Source of the DNA: Deltaproteobacteria bacterium
GTDB lineage: Bacteria > Desulfobacterota > Desulfobacteria > Desulfobacterales > B30-G6
Direction of reading: 5' to 3'
Assembly (NCBI GenBank): GCA_003647375.1
Contig: QMMS01000008.1
Coordinates: 1 to 34,277, forward strand
Length of the DNA: 34,277 bases
The position numbers were made by a program, and so were the translations under genes. Positions 1 to 9,980 of the stretch are shown here, piece by piece; the stretch's first letter is position 1, and every line of letters starts with the position of its first letter. The notes beneath the pieces were generated by a model. That model did not search any database. It saw only the letters and a list, made by a program, of their open reading frames with translations, and was not told the DNA's origin.

Positions 1-165
1 ACGGGACAAGTCCGACTTCGCTCTTCGAGCTACGACGGGACAAGAAGGATGGGGTCGATTTTGCCATGTTGTTTACCCTACGGGAAAGGCCGGAGGACAT
101 CAGATCCGGTGTTGTCAAGGGTTTGCGGTAAACGACTACAGCTTCACCCTCGACGCCTTGGCTCT

Positions 166-181
166 AAAGCCCTCCGGCTTT
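166..181 (+). terminator. Small hairpin followed by T, possible weak terminator
   Basis: The arms AAAGCC (166-171) and GGCTTT (176-181) pair perfectly around a 4-nt loop, and one further T follows. It could end transcription entering from the left, but the T tract is too short to be sure. Confidence 0.25.
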
Positions 182-232
182 TGCAACGTTGGGGTAATTT
201 GAGACGCTGCTCCACAGGATCAATCTTCTTAT

Positions 233-267
233 GCCGGATAACTTTTACTTTTTGAAGGTTATCCGGC
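233..267. repeat. Perfect 10-bp inverted repeat upstream of the cupin gene
   Basis: GCCGGATAAC (233-242) and GTTATCCGGC (258-267) are exact reverse complements around a 15-nt loop rich in T. It lies 46 nt before the cupin start. It could be a transcriptional attenuator, the terminator of an upstream gene, or a regulator site for the phenol operon. No T tract follows, so a classical terminator on the plus strand is unlikely. Confidence 0.5.
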
Positions 268-312
268 TAAATCAACTGATTGCCAAACAGGAAATAAATA
301 AGGATAAAAAGG

Positions 313-657
313 ATGAAAAAAATAAAACTTGAAGAGGTTAAGGCATACGAAGTCCCCGGTCATTTCGGCATGACGGCCATGCGACTTCAGGGCACCGAGG
401 AAACCGGTGTCACCAAATTCTGGATGGGCCTGTCCCATTTTCTACCCAATGGTGGGGCAGAATGGGGGTATGAGGACAATCCATTGGAAAAGGTCTACTT
501 TGTATTGGAAGGCGAAATAACCGTCAAATCAAAAACGGAAGAAATTGTATTGCAGAAGTGGGATTCGTTATTTCTCGGACCGAACGAGGGGCGCGAAATC
601 ATCAATAATACCAATAAACCAGCCAGCATGCTGGTGGTGATCAATTATCCGGAGTAG
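313..657 (+). CDS. Small cupin-domain protein, first gene of the transhydroxylase operon
   Basis: The 114-residue product is a single-domain cupin. The central stretch (roughly residues 45-100) has the beta-barrel pattern, with KVYFVLEGEITV followed by a D-x-L-FLGPNEG turn. The usual metal-binding His pair of cupin motif 1 is not visible: the equivalent segment reads EWGYEDNPLEK. The motif 2 His is also missing, so it may be a binding or metal-free cupin rather than a dioxygenase. The start is the ATG after an AAGG-rich stretch. It lies 60 nt before the BKACE gene on the same strand, and the context suggests a role in aromatic-compound metabolism. The exact function is unknown. Confidence 0.75.
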   Translation: MKKIKLEEVKAYEVPGHFGMTAMRLQGTEETGVTKFWMGLSHFLPNGGAEWGYEDNPLEKVYFVLEGEITVKSKTEEIVLQKWDSLFLGPNEGREIINNTNKPASMLVVINYPE

Positions 658-717
658 CTTGGATACGGGTTCAGCAAAACGCATTCAACAATATTTTATT
701 AATTGAGGATACGAAAA

Positions 718-1653
718 ATGACCGATACGTTAAAAAACAAAGCTATCATAACGGCGGCTCTCACAGGCTCGATTCATACCCCATCCATGTCGCCCTACCT
801 TCCCATCACGGCACAGCAGCTGATCGATGAATGTCTGGCTGTCCACGAAGCAGGCGGGGCAGTCGCCCACGTTCACACGCGGGACCAGGAGACGGGGATA
901 CCCAATGCCGACCAGGATGTCTATATGGAAGTAGCCACTGAGGTGAAGAAGCATTGTGACCTCATCCTGTGCACGACTACCGGTGGTAAACTCGGGGAAC
1001 CCGTGGCGAAGCGGGTCCGCGTCGCGTCCACGCTGAAGCCCGAACTGGCGTCGCTGAATGCGGGATCGATGAATTTTGCCTTATTTCACATAGCCGACAA
1101 GATACAGGATTATCAATTTGACTGGGAAAAGCCGTACCTTGCGGGAACAGATGATTTTATCTTTCCCAACACCTTCAAAACCATGCGCGAGTTTCTGGAA
1201 ACGTTTGAGGCCACGGGAACCAAGCCTGAGTTTGAAATCTACGATATGGGCATGATCAACAATTTGGCCTTTTTAATCCGAAAGGGGATCGTCAAAAAGC
1301 CGGTTTACATGCAATTTGTCCTGGGCATTCTCGGCGGCATGCCGGCAACATCGGAAAATCTGGTATACTTGGTCGATACCGCCCGCAGGCAAATCGGTGA
1401 TTTTGTGTTTTCGGTATGCGCTGCCGGCAACCACCAATTCCCCATGTGCACCCAGTCGCTGATTATGGGAGGAAACGCACGTGTCGGCCTGGAAGATAAT
1501 CTCTATCTGGAAAAAGGTGTTTTAGCAAAGAGCAATGCCGAGCAGGTAGCAAAAATCATCCGAATCGCCCGGGAACTTGGTATCGAACCGGCTACACCAA
1601 GTGAAGCCCGCCGGATTCTGGGGTTGAAAGGCCTGGACCAGGTAGCTTTTTAA
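718..1653 (+). CDS. DUF849 / BKACE family beta-keto acid cleavage enzyme
   Basis: The 311-residue protein belongs to the BKACE (DUF849) family. These are Zn-dependent TIM-barrel enzymes that condense a beta-keto acid with acetyl-CoA and split it into acetoacetate plus a new CoA ester. Family signatures seen: TGSIHTPSMSPYLPIT near the N-terminus, the metal-binding H-x-H in AHVHTRD, and GGNARVGLEDNLYLEKG near the C-terminus, with the family glutamate ligand in VGLED. I chose the ATG at 718 because GAGG lies 9 nt upstream; a TTG at 703 would place the ribosome site inside the gene. It sits 46 nt before the transhydroxylase large subunit. BKACE enzymes are known in anaerobic phloroglucinol breakdown as triacetate acetoacetate-lyases. 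That role fits here but is inferred from context, and 3-keto-5-aminohexanoate cleavage remains an alternative. Confidence 0.88.
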   Translation: MTDTLKNKAIITAALTGSIHTPSMSPYLPITAQQLIDECLAVHEAGGAVAHVHTRDQETGIPNADQDVYMEVATEVKKHCDLILCTTTGGKLGEPVAKRVRVASTLKPELASLNAGSMNFALFHIADKIQDYQFDWEKPYLAGTDDFIFPNTFKTMREFLETFEATGTKPEFEIYDMGMINNLAFLIRKGIVKKPVYMQFVLGILGGMPATSENLVYLVDTARRQIGDFVFSVCAAGNHQFPMCTQSLIMGGNARVGLEDNLYLEKGVLAKSNAEQVAKIIRIARELGIEPATPSEARRILGLKGLDQVAF

Positions 1654-1699
1654 AGGTGACATGAAGTGCCGTCAGGGATCGAGTTGAGGAGAACAATCT

Positions 1700-4672
1700 A
1701 TGAATTTCGCTGATAAGGTTTTAGACACGATTCTTTTTGGTATGGGGCAAGCCATAAGAATGACCGCGGCAAGACACAGCTCATTTAAAAAGCGCATACG
1801 CGGTAAGGATTTTATTGCTCAAATCAAGACGCTGGACGGTTCTACAGGCCGATATTTCATCTTTCAGCCTAAAATATTTAGCTCCAGGAAAGGAATCCAT
1901 GCCAAAGCCGATGTCAACTATATTATCAGCAATTCGAAGTTGGCCGTAAAGCTTTTTACGCCGCCACGAGACCAGCTGGACATGATCAATGCAGCCAAAG
2001 ACGGGCATGTTATGGTCGAAGGCCCGGATGAATTGGCCATGTGGTTCAGTCAAACGCTGAATCTGCTGTTTACCACCGGGACAAAATACGGGACGGAAAT
2101 GGATGACGGGGTGATGCGCTACACCAGCAACACAAATGGCGGGCCGATTTTCGTTTATGTGAAAGACAACAAGATCATCCGCATCACCCCAATCGAGTTT
2201 GATGATATGGATGCTCCTCCGTGGACGATTCATGCCAGGGGCAAGCGATTTACACCCCCACGAAAGACCACCGTTTCTCCGCATACCATGGGCTGGAAAT
2301 CAATGGTCTACTCAAAAGATCGAATCCTTTACCCCATGAAGCGGGTCGATTTCGATGTCAATGGTGAGCGCAATCCCCAAAATCGGGGTATATCTGAATA
2401 TGAGCGGATTTCCTGGGATGAGGCCCTTGATCTGGTAGCCGGTGAGATCAAGCGGGTTAAACGCGACTGCGGACCGGGGGCCATCTTGAACGGCAGCGGA
2501 TCCCACCACACCTGGGGGCATCTGGGGTACTGGCTCAGCGCACGATTACGTTTTTTTAACTCTCTTGGTTTTACGCCGGTGGTGCACAATCCGGATAGTT
2601 GGGAGGGATGGTACTGGGGAGCTATGCACCATTGGGGGCACAGCGCCCGCCTGGGAGCCGGCGAGGCATACGGGACCATTGAGGACTGTTTGCAGGAAGC
2701 CGAGATGGTGGTCTTCTGGTCGAGCGACCCGGAAGCGACCAGCGGTGTATACGGTGCCTTTGAAGGTACCGTCCGTCGCCAGTGGCTCAAGGAAGTGGGG
2801 ATGGAACTGGTCCACATCGATCCGTTCTACAACCACACGGCAGCCCTTCTGGGCGGTAAATGGCTGGCCCCCAGACCGGCCACCGGGAATGCCCTGTCGC
2901 TGGCGATTGCCTATGTCTGGATCACGGAAGATCTGTACGACAAAACCTATGTGGCCGACCGTACGGTTGGGTTTGACCAGTGGAAAGACTACATTCTGGG
3001 AAAGGAAGACGGCATTCCCAAAACACCCGAGTGGCAGGAAAAAGAAGCCGGTATTGCCGCAAAGGATGTGCGTGCACTGGCCCGGCAGTGGGGCACCAAA
3101 AAAACGTACCTGGCAGCTGGAGGGATCAATGGCTTCGGCAGTGCCTGCCGTTGTGCAACCGGTAACGAATGGGCGCGCTCAATGGTATGCCTGATGGCCA
3201 TGCAAGGCCTGGGGAAACCCGGAGTCAACCTGGGCGGTATGCAGCAGGGAACACCGGTGGACCATCGATTCTATTTTCCCGGATATGCGGAAGGCGGTTT
3301 ATCCGGAGACTACCAGGGTACGGCGATGGCTGTCAGCCTTTATCAGCGCATGCCCCAGCTGCCGACAGTCAATACGGTGGCCCAGAGAGTGCCCCGCCTC
3401 AAAATACCCGAAGCCATCATGGATGGCAAATGCGAGGGCTATCCCACCGATCCATTTACGATAGAGGGGCAGTTCCTCAAATTCGGATACCCCACACCCG
3501 GGCATTCTCCCGTCAAGCTCTACTATAAATACGGCGGATCCCATTTTGGAACCATGAACGAGACCAATCGTTATGTCAGGGCCTACCGTTCCAACGGTCT
3601 GGAGTGTGTTGTCAACCAATCCATCTGGTTTGAAGGCGAAGCCAAATTTGCAGACGTCATTCTTCCGGCCTGCACCAGTTTTGAGCGATGGGATATCAGT
3701 GAATTTGCCAATTGCGGCGGATATATCCCGCATTGCTATAATCAGTGCAATCACCGGGTGGCCGTGATCCAGCACAAATGCATCGAGCCGTTGGGGGAGT
3801 CAAAATCAGACTTCATGATTTTCCTGGAAGTGGCCAAACGGTTAGGTCTGGGTGCCCCTTTTTCAGAAGGTATGACAGAACTGGACTGGTGCCGGCGTTT
3901 ATTCGATGCCACGGATCTGCCCGGGAAAATTTCCTGGAAGAAATTCCTTAAAAAAGGCTATTACGTCATCCCGGCACCACCCCTTGCCGAAAGGCCCAAC
4001 GTTTCCTATCGCTGGTTCGCCGAGGATCGTTTAAAAGACACGCCGGATCTCACACCCCTGCCGGGGGATTATACGGAACAGTGGCGGCGCGGTTTGCAGA
4101 CACAGTCCGGGAAACTGGAGTTTGTCTGCTCAAGCCTTGAGCGATTCGATCCGAATGATCCGGAAAGGCCGACGATGACGAAATACATCCCATCCTGGGA
4201 GGGCCATCACAGCGGCGCCTTATACCAGAAATATCCACTGCAGCTGATCTCACCGCATCCCCGGTTCAGTTTTCATACAATGGGCGACGGCAAGGACAGC
4301 ATCATCAACGATATCAAGGATCATCGTATACTTATCGATGGATACTACTACTGGATCGTGCGTATCAATTCACGAGATGCCGAAGCACGCAGCATAAAAG
4401 CCAATGACCTGGTCAAGGTGTTCAACGACAGAGGCGCCGTCATCTGTGCCGTGCAGCTTACGGAACGGCTCCCGAAGGGTACGGTGCATTCTTACGAATC
4501 CTGCGCCGTCTATGATCCTGTCGGCGAACCGGGCGAATCGCCGGACCGCGGTGGTTGTATCAACCAGTTGACGCCAAGCCGGATGATTATCAAGAAGTCC
4601 CATGCCACGGCATCGAACTCATGCCTTGTGCAGATAGAAGCATGGCAGCCTGAAGAGGAGGAAGCCTCATGA
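1700..4672 (+). CDS. athL: Pyrogallol-phloroglucinol transhydroxylase-like molybdopterin enzyme, large subunit
   Basis: This is a bis-MGD molybdenum enzyme of the DMSO reductase family, closest in pattern to the large subunit of Pelobacter acidigallici transhydroxylase (about 875 residues). That enzyme moves a hydroxyl between phenols in the cytoplasm. Here the protein has 990 residues. Counterparts of its known active-site residues are visible with a constant offset of 125: His269 (SHH), Asp299-Ser300-Trp301 (PDSW; the Ser is the Mo ligand in the family) and Tyr529 (FPGYAEGG). NCGGY at 671-675 keeps a Cys and Tyr reported near the substrate. The extra first ~125 residues look like an SCP2-type lipid-binding fold and are absent from the Pelobacter enzyme. 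There is no Tat signal, so it is probably cytoplasmic. GAGGAG precedes the ATG, and the stop overlaps the small-subunit start. Resorcinol hydroxylase or catechol dehydroxylase activity is also possible within this family. Confidence 0.9.
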   Translation: MNFADKVLDTILFGMGQAIRMTAARHSSFKKRIRGKDFIAQIKTLDGSTGRYFIFQPKIFSSRKGIHAKADVNYIISNSKLAVKLFTPPRDQLDMINAAKDGHVMVEGPDELAMWFSQTLNLLFTTGTKYGTEMDDGVMRYTSNTNGGPIFVYVKDNKIIRITPIEFDDMDAPPWTIHARGKRFTPPRKTTVSPHTMGWKSMVYSKDRILYPMKRVDFDVNGERNPQNRGISEYERISWDEALDLVAGEIKRVKRDCGPGAILNGSGSHHTWGHLGYWLSARLRFFNSLGFTPVVHNPDSWEGWYWGAMHHWGHSARLGAGEAYGTIEDCLQEAEMVVFWSSDPEATSGVYGAFEGTVRRQWLKEVGMELVHIDPFYNHTAALLGGKWLAPRPATGNALSLAIAYVWITEDLYDKTYVADRTVGFDQWKDYILGKEDGIPKTPEWQEKEAGIAAKDVRALARQWGTKKTYLAAGGINGFGSACRCATGNEWARSMVCLMAMQGLGKPGVNLGGMQQGTPVDHRFYFPGYAEGGLSGDYQGTAMAVSLYQRMPQLPTVNTVAQRVPRLKIPEAIMDGKCEGYPTDPFTIEGQFLKFGYPTPGHSPVKLYYKYGGSHFGTMNETNRYVRAYRSNGLECVVNQSIWFEGEAKFADVILPACTSFERWDISEFANCGGYIPHCYNQCNHRVAVIQHKCIEPLGESKSDFMIFLEVAKRLGLGAPFSEGMTELDWCRRLFDATDLPGKISWKKFLKKGYYVIPAPPLAERPNVSYRWFAEDRLKDTPDLTPLPGDYTEQWRRGLQTQSGKLEFVCSSLERFDPNDPERPTMTKYIPSWEGHHSGALYQKYPLQLISPHPRFSFHTMGDGKDSIINDIKDHRILIDGYYYWIVRINSRDAEARSIKANDLVKVFNDRGAVICAVQLTERLPKGTVHSYESCAVYDPVGEPGESPDRGGCINQLTPSRMIIKKSHATASNSCLVQIEAWQPEEEEAS

Positions 4673-5511
4673 CGAAATGGAATCTCATTATCGATATTGA
4701 AAAATGTGAAGACTGCAACAACTGCTTCCTGGCGTGCAAAGATGAACATGTGGACAATGAGTGGCCGGGGTATACGGATTCTCAGCCGCGTCACGGTCAT
4801 CGCTGGATCAATATCCTGCGTAAAGAGCGCGGGCAGTTTCCCCTGATCGACGTCGCCTACCGCCCGACACCCTGTATGCACTGCGATGATGCGCCTTGTA
4901 TTGCTGCAGCCGAAGGAGGGGCAATATCCAAAAGAGATGACGGTATTGTGCTGATCGATCCGCGGAAGGCAAAGGGACAAAAAAACCTGGTAAAATCCTG
5001 TCCTTATGGCGCTATCTGGTGGAACGCAGAGAAGAATGTCCCCCAAAAATGCACTTTGTGCGCGCATCTGCTTGATGCCGGCTGGAAGGAGCCGCGCTGC
5101 GTGCAGGTGTGCCCCACAGGTGCTCTGAAGATCGTAAGGGTAGATGACAGTTCAATGCAGGCGCAGGTCGAGAATCAGGACCTGGAAATTCTTTTTCCGG
5201 AACAGCAGACCCGCCCCCGTGTATACTACAAAAACCTGCATCGATATGCGTGCTGCTTCATCGCCGGCAGCGTGTCGGTTAAAACAGGTGAAACGGTTGA
5301 TTGTGCCCAGGGAGCAGCAGTTGCTCTGGTCAAAGATGATGCTATTGTCGCAAAGGTGATAGCTGACAATTATGGTGACTTTAAATTCGACAAAATAGAA
5401 CCAGGCAGTGGAACATACCGGCTGAAGGTAGCCTATAAAGAATATGCTGCGAGAACCATTACCGTTGAGCTGGCTCACAGCGTTAGCTTGGAAGATATTG
5501 TTTTCGGGTAA
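4669..5511 (+). CDS. bthL: Transhydroxylase-like small subunit with three [4Fe-4S] clusters
   Basis: The 280-residue iron-sulfur subunit partners the preceding Mo subunit; the genes overlap by ATGA, implying translational coupling. Twelve cysteines fall into ferredoxin-type groups: C13, C16, C19, C23; C69, C72, C77, C111; C128, C131, C144, C148. This fits three [4Fe-4S] clusters, as in Pelobacter transhydroxylase beta (274 residues). The C-terminal part (about residues 195-280) is a small beta-sandwich of the transthyretin or carboxypeptidase-regulatory type, also a hallmark of that subunit. There is no membrane segment or signal peptide, so the pair should be soluble and cytoplasmic. It is the last intact gene of the operon; an MFS remnant on the opposite strand follows. 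Confidence 0.9.
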   Translation: MTKWNLIIDIEKCEDCNNCFLACKDEHVDNEWPGYTDSQPRHGHRWINILRKERGQFPLIDVAYRPTPCMHCDDAPCIAAAEGGAISKRDDGIVLIDPRKAKGQKNLVKSCPYGAIWWNAEKNVPQKCTLCAHLLDAGWKEPRCVQVCPTGALKIVRVDDSSMQAQVENQDLEILFPEQQTRPRVYYKNLHRYACCFIAGSVSVKTGETVDCAQGAAVALVKDDAIVAKVIADNYGDFKFDKIEPGSGTYRLKVAYKEYAARTITVELAHSVSLEDIVFG

Positions 5512-5549
5512 CTCCTCGTTGGCAAACCATTCACCGCTCGTCTAAAAAT

Positions 5550-5900
5550 TTAAGTTGTTTTTCCATGGTTTTTTTTAACATCAACGGTCAGCCCATATAG
5601 TAACGCCGTTAAGACAAGGCTCACGCCGAAAAAAACAAATGCAAATAGAATTAGTAGCCAAGTACCCTTGGGCAACACTGACAGTATAATCAGAATGCCC
5701 GCCATTGTGACCAATCCTGTGATAATGACATATTTTCTTGAAAGAAGAATCCTGTCAGATATCCATCCACAAATTGGGCTACCGATAATCAGGCCGATGC
5801 TCATGGCCAAAAGCAGGTTGCCGGTCATATACGGGGAAAGGCCCATGGCAGCCATGAGAAATGGACCTGCCCAAAGTGCCTGAACCGAGGCATAGTACCC
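5550..5900 (-). pseudogene. MFS transporter remnant (three or four central helices)
   Basis: On the minus strand, from about 5897 down to the stop at 5550, the translation is a clear middle part of a major facilitator. It runs from YYASVQALWAGPFLM through GLSPYMTGNLLL, then the inter-helix motif GWISDRILLSRK and two more hydrophobic helices, and stops after LTVDVKK. Only about 115 of an expected ~400 residues are present. The N-terminal half and last helices are missing, and the open frame upstream of 5900 runs antisense into murA without any MFS similarity. It could once have carried an aromatic acid or another substrate for the neighbouring operon, but that is a guess. Confidence 0.7.
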
Positions 5901-6006
5901 TGCTTCAGACCTTGACCCTTCCGACCCTTTGTGATTTAAATCAATCCAACGGGTTGTGTTGAATGATTCCCGCATGAAATGAATTTTTTCGGAGAAGCCA
6001 TAATCT

Positions 6007-7260
6007 ATGGATAAAATCATTGTCGAAGGCGGCCGACGTCTGGAGGGTGACGTCATAGTCAGCGGTGCAAAAAATGCAGCACTGCCCATCCTGGTATCTG
6101 CCCTCCTGACCGATGGATGGAATACTTTCAGCAATGTGCCGGCGCTTATGGATATTGAAAGCACCAAAAAGTTATTGTCTACTCTTGGCGCCCAGGTAAC
6201 CGCTGAAAACGGAACGGTTCGCATCAATTCCAGCGGACTCAACAGCCATGAAGCACCGTATGACCTGGTTCGGAAAATGCGAGCGTCCATACTGGTTCTT
6301 GGACCGCTGCTTGCCAGGCTTAAAAAGGCGCGGGTATCGCTGCCGGGCGGTTGTGCCATTGGAGCGCGACCAATCAACCTTCATTTGAAAGGATTGGCCA
6401 GCCTCGGGGCCAAAATCGAGCTCAAGCATGGATACGTGGAGGCCTCTGCACCCCACCTGGTGGGCAGTGATATTTATCTCGACATACCCACCGTGACGGG
6501 TACGGAAAACCTGATGATGGCAGCTGCTTTGGCAGAGGGTAAAACCATTCTGCGGAATGCGGCCTGTGAACCGGAAGTGGTCGCCCTGGCGGATGTTCTG
6601 AACCGGATGGGTGCCGATATCCGGGATGCAGGCACCGCTATGATGACAATTCATGGCGTGCCTTTTCTCAGCCCGGTATCTGCATCGATTATACCGGACC
6701 GTGTCGAAGCAGGTACGCTGATGATTGCCGCTGCGTTGACCCGTGGTTCGGTCAAGATATTGGGATGCGAACCAAATCACCTCCAGGCGGTCATCCACAA
6801 GCTGAGACTCGCCGGAGCTGTCATCGATATCGATGGGCCCAGTGTACGTGTTTCAGGGCCGGAAGATATCGCGAGCATCGATGTCAAAACGCAGGTATAT
6901 CCAGGATTTCCCACGGATATGCAGGCTCAGTTCATGGTTCTGATGTCTGTGGCCAGGGGATTGAGCATTATTTCCGAAACCATATTCGAAAACCGTTTCA
7001 TGCATGTCAGTGAACTTAAACGGATGGGGGCGGGTATTACCATATCCGGCAATACCGCTCTGATTAAAGGGGTACCGGTTCTTTCCGGCGCGCCGGTAAT
7101 GGCATCGGACCTCAGGGCCAGTGCATCACTGATTCTGGCCGGACTCGTGGCAAAGGGGACCACCGAAATCAGCCGGGTGTATCATCTGGACCGGGGATAC
7201 GAGGCACTGGACCAAAAACTGACCGGCCTGGGAGCGGTGATAAAGCGAGTACGCGTTTAG
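6007..7260 (+). CDS. murA: UDP-N-acetylglucosamine 1-carboxyvinyltransferase
   Basis: MurA transfers enolpyruvate from PEP to UDP-GlcNAc, the first committed step of peptidoglycan synthesis, in the cytoplasm. The 417-residue length is normal. Visible landmarks are the N-terminal substrate-binding K22-N23 in [11 protein letters not shown], the catalytic loop [11 protein letters not shown] with Cys116 (the fosfomycin target), R121, and the conserved [11 protein letters not shown] with the catalytic Asp. GGAG at 5991-5994 precedes the ATG by 12 nt. The TAG stop overlaps the first mini-hairpin of the repeat array that fills the gap to comEC. Confidence 0.97.
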   Translation: MDKIIVEGGRRLEGDVIVSGAKNAALPILVSALLTDGWNTFSNVPALMDIESTKKLLSTLGAQVTAENGTVRINSSGLNSHEAPYDLVRKMRASILVLGPLLARLKKARVSLPGGCAIGARPINLHLKGLASLGAKIELKHGYVEASAPHLVGSDIYLDIPTVTGTENLMMAAALAEGKTILRNAACEPEVVALADVLNRMGADIRDAGTAMMTIHGVPFLSPVSASIIPDRVEAGTLMIAAALTRGSVKILGCEPNHLQAVIHKLRLAGAVIDIDGPSVRVSGPEDIASIDVKTQVYPGFPTDMQAQFMVLMSVARGLSIISETIFENRFMHVSELKRMGAGITISGNTALIKGVPVLSGAPVMASDLRASASLILAGLVAKGTTEISRVYHLDRGYEALDQKLTGLGAVIKRVRV

Positions 7261-7351
7261 CCTTCGGCTGTCATTAGCACTTCGTGCGACATTTTGCCTT
7301 CGGCTGTCATTTATAGTCATTTGCCCTTCGGGCGCAATTAGCGCTGCGCGC
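7259..7351. repeat. Array A of mini-hairpins, 18-nt period
   Basis: Five 9-11-nt hairpins stand at 7259, 7277, 7295/7296, 7323 and 7341. On the plus strand each is a 3-4-bp stem around TTC or TGC: AGCC-TTC-GGCT, GCAC-TTC-GTGC, GCC-TTC-GGC, GCCC-TTC-GGGC, GCGC-TGC-GCGC. Spacers are close to GTCATTA. Spacing is 18, 18, 28 and 18 nt. Stems change on both sides together while the loop stays fixed, so the hairpin itself seems conserved. The same arrangement recurs at 18678-18752. Confidence 0.75.
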
Positions 7352-7389
7352 GTCATTTATTGCTGCTTATAGCTGATAGCTTTGTGCTT

Positions 7390-7417
7390 ACCTAAAACAT
7401 AACACCTAAAACACGAT
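7390..7417. repeat. 7-nt-period tract after array A
   Basis: ACCTAAA, ACATAAC, ACCTAAA and a diverged ACACGAT follow each other without gaps. The tract lies 38 nt after mini-hairpin array A and just before comEC. A matching tract follows array B at 18784. Confidence 0.55.
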
Positions 7418-7436
7418 CTATGTTCCCTATAACCCT

Positions 7437-9935
7437 ATGTCTCTTCCCATCTACCGCCCCATCATTTGGCTGACGATTTCGATGATTGTTGGAATCATTG
7501 CGGGTGAAGCATGTCCGGGGTACAGCCGATGGGTGTTGGCGCCGGCCGTAGCAGTCGGCGTAGCCCTGGTGGTTAGCCTGAAGCGGAAGGTGCCGGCCTT
7601 GTTGTTACCACTCCTTTTCTTTAGCGGTATCGGTTACCTTTCTATCCAACCCTGGGTTGAACCTCGCTTCCCGGATCATCACATTCGGCATTTTGTTGAT
7701 TCAAAGGCCTGTAAAATTACCGGCACCATTCTGGACAAGCCTGTTTATGACCGCAACAGAACCCGGTTCGTTATGGAGGTCGTTTCGATCGTGCAAGACG
7801 GGAGTCCTGTCCCCGCCTGTGGGCGGCTGCGTGTTACGGTTTCTAAGGGTCCCGTCTCCTTGTCAAAAGGAGACAAGGTCTCTTTTTTCGGTCGTCTCCG
7901 CTCTATCCGAAATTTCAACAACCCCGGCGGGTTTGATTACGAGCGCTATATGGCCTTTCAACGTATCTGGGCCCGCAGCTATGCTGCTGTAGAAAAACTG
8001 TCCATCCAGTCAAGAGGAAAGGCATCCACAAGGATGGCTGTTTTCGATGATCGCCGTACCAGGATTTCTGAAATGATCGATGGCCTTGGGACCGAAGCCC
8101 CGGGAAGCTCACAAAGTGTCAAGGCGGTGTCCCGGGCGCTTTTGATTGGAGATCGCAAAGGGATTTCAACCGCCTTACGGGAAAAATTCAATCGTGCCGG
8201 TGTGGGACATCTCCTTGCCATATCGGGACTTCACATCGGAATTGTGGCGACCGTGACGTTTACAATCTTTCGTTGGATTGTCGCATGGCTTTCGCCTGTT
8301 TTATGGGCAGGTTGGACCAGAAGAACTGCCGCCATCCTGACTTTTGTGCCGGTACTGGCGTATGGTTTTCTGGCGGGAATGTCGCCTTCGACCCAACGGG
8401 CGGTTATCATGGTGAGTATTTTTCTGCTGACCCTCCTCTTTGACAGGGACCAGGACCTGATCAACACCATTTGTGTTGCCGGCATGCTGATTCTCGTCAT
8501 CAACCCACCTGCACTGTTTTCCATATCGTTTCAACTCTCTTTCGCGGCAGTGCTGGTTATCGTGTCAGGCATGTCACTGATGCGACCCATTCTGCAAAAA
8601 ACGAAAGGCGTCAAGGCGACTCTGATTACCAAAGGTGTTGCTTTTATGGCCGTCACTCTTTTTGCCACAGTGGGTACGGCACCACTGGTTATGGCATATT
8701 TCAATCAGGTTTCTCTCATCGGCATTGTTGTGAATATCATTGCCATACCGCTGGTGGGGTTTTTAGCAGTTCCCCTGGGGCTGCTGGCTGTTTTTATCCA
8801 GGTGTTCAGCACGGGTGCCGCATCGGCGTGCCTTCAATTGAGCCATTGGGTTCTTGAGAAAGCAATTCTGGTCATCGATTTTTTTTCCGGATTGCCTGCT
8901 GCCGCCCTGGAAACCATCACACCCAGTCTTGTTGAAATCAGTCTTTTTTATCTGATGCTTCTGGGTGTCTTCAGCTGGCTTTCTGCAAGGCATCGGGAAA
9001 AACAGTCAAATCTGTCAGTTGGCATGAGACGAGGCTTTGCCTATGGGATGATCCTCTTTGCTGTCTTTGGTGGGGTCTTGGATGCCGGGTACTGGATTCA
9101 TCAGCGGTTCCTGCATAAAGATCTTCGCATCATGATATTTGACGTGGGTCAGGGAAGCGCAGCACTTCTTGAATTGCCCGGGGGACGCAACCTCCTCATC
9201 GACGGGGGAGGCTTTGCAGATAATGCTGTTTTTGACACGGGTAAATATATCATTGCCCCATACCTCCTGCGAAATAAGATCAAGACCATCCATACCCTTT
9301 TTTTGTCACATCCCAACAGTGACCACTTAAATGGCTTGATATATATTGCCGAGCATTTTAATGTAGAGCAGGCCATCACGAACAATGAATCATCCCCGAC
9401 CATGGGGTATCAATTGTTTGTCGAAGCTTTGAAAAAGTACGGCATTGACGCACCGGGGTACCGGGCGTTGGAACGCATCACAACGGTTGCGGGTACGAAG
9501 ATAGAAATTCTCTATCCCCCAGAAGACTTTTTAGAAAAGACCTTGCAGGAGAAGTGGCGAAATAAGAATAACAACTCTCTGGTGGTCAAGGTATCCTATG
9601 GTCAGCATGCATTTCTGTTTCCGGGTGATATCATGGCCAAGGGCGAAAAGGCGCTGGTTGCAGCAGCCGGGAAAAACCTGAAGAGTACGGTTCTGGTGTC
9701 ACCCCACCACGGGAGCGGTTCTTCGAGTACGCCCCTTTTGATAGAACAGGTCAACCCGGAGACCGTTGTGGTATCCTGTGGCTGGATGAACCGATTTAAG
9801 TTTCCTGATAGAGCTGTTTTGCAGCGCTATGAAGCCATAGGGGCCAAGGTCTTGCGAACCGACATCAATGGTGCGGTACAGATACGGACAGATGGGCAGG
9901 AAATGAGTATCCGAACGGCTATAAGCAAACACTAA
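7437..9935 (+). CDS. comEC: ComEC/Rec2 family DNA-uptake channel
   Basis: ComEC forms the inner-membrane channel through which single-stranded DNA enters during natural transformation. The 832-residue protein shows the full three-part layout: an N-terminal membrane pair plus DUF4131-like domain (about 1-200), a polytopic competence domain (about 220-510, with GHLLAISGLHIGIV typical of the family), and a C-terminal metallo-beta-lactamase-like domain. That domain starts near IFDVGQGSAALLEL (Asp569) with the metal motif HPNSDH at 625-630 and SPHHGS further on. The start codon has no convincing Shine-Dalgarno; translation may depend on the A-rich upstream tract. Its last codons and stop lie inside the heptamer repeat tract. 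Confidence 0.92.
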   Translation: MSLPIYRPIIWLTISMIVGIIAGEACPGYSRWVLAPAVAVGVALVVSLKRKVPALLLPLLFFSGIGYLSIQPWVEPRFPDHHIRHFVDSKACKITGTILDKPVYDRNRTRFVMEVVSIVQDGSPVPACGRLRVTVSKGPVSLSKGDKVSFFGRLRSIRNFNNPGGFDYERYMAFQRIWARSYAAVEKLSIQSRGKASTRMAVFDDRRTRISEMIDGLGTEAPGSSQSVKAVSRALLIGDRKGISTALREKFNRAGVGHLLAISGLHIGIVATVTFTIFRWIVAWLSPVLWAGWTRRTAAILTFVPVLAYGFLAGMSPSTQRAVIMVSIFLLTLLFDRDQDLINTICVAGMLILVINPPALFSISFQLSFAAVLVIVSGMSLMRPILQKTKGVKATLITKGVAFMAVTLFATVGTAPLVMAYFNQVSLIGIVVNIIAIPLVGFLAVPLGLLAVFIQVFSTGAASACLQLSHWVLEKAILVIDFFSGLPAAALETITPSLVEISLFYLMLLGVFSWLSARHREKQSNLSVGMRRGFAYGMILFAVFGGVLDAGYWIHQRFLHKDLRIMIFDVGQGSAALLELPGGRNLLIDGGGFADNAVFDTGKYIIAPYLLRNKIKTIHTLFLSHPNSDHLNGLIYIAEHFNVEQAITNNESSPTMGYQLFVEALKKYGIDAPGYRALERITTVAGTKIEILYPPEDFLEKTLQEKWRNKNNNSLVVKVSYGQHAFLFPGDIMAKGEKALVAAAGKNLKSTVLVSPHHGSGSSSTPLLIEQVNPETVVVSCGWMNRFKFPDRAVLQRYEAIGAKVLRTDINGAVQIRTDGQEMSIRTAISKH

Positions 9936-9975
9936 ACACAAAATACCAAACACAAAATACTAAATACTAAACACA
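9927..9975. repeat. Seven tandem heptamers AAAYACN
   Basis: Units in exact 7-nt register: AAACACT, AAACACA, AAATACC, AAACACA, AAATACT, AAATACT, AAACACA. The tract covers the comEC stop codon and ends 5 nt before the next ATG, where a Shine-Dalgarno should be. No G occurs in it. Confidence 0.8.
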
Positions 9976-9980
9976 AAAAC

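Larger units (their letters stand above)
1..300. other. Gene-free leader with a short direct repeat
   Basis: No coding region is supported here. The 10-mer ACGGGACAAG occurs at 1-10 and again at 35-44, a 34-nt period. The stretch between them has the look of dispersed intergenic repeats in environmental genomes, but I cannot name the family. The only plus-strand open frame (49-255) has a low-complexity Arg/Leu-rich product with no recognisable domain. Two hairpins (166-181 and 233-267) are listed separately. Confidence 0.4.
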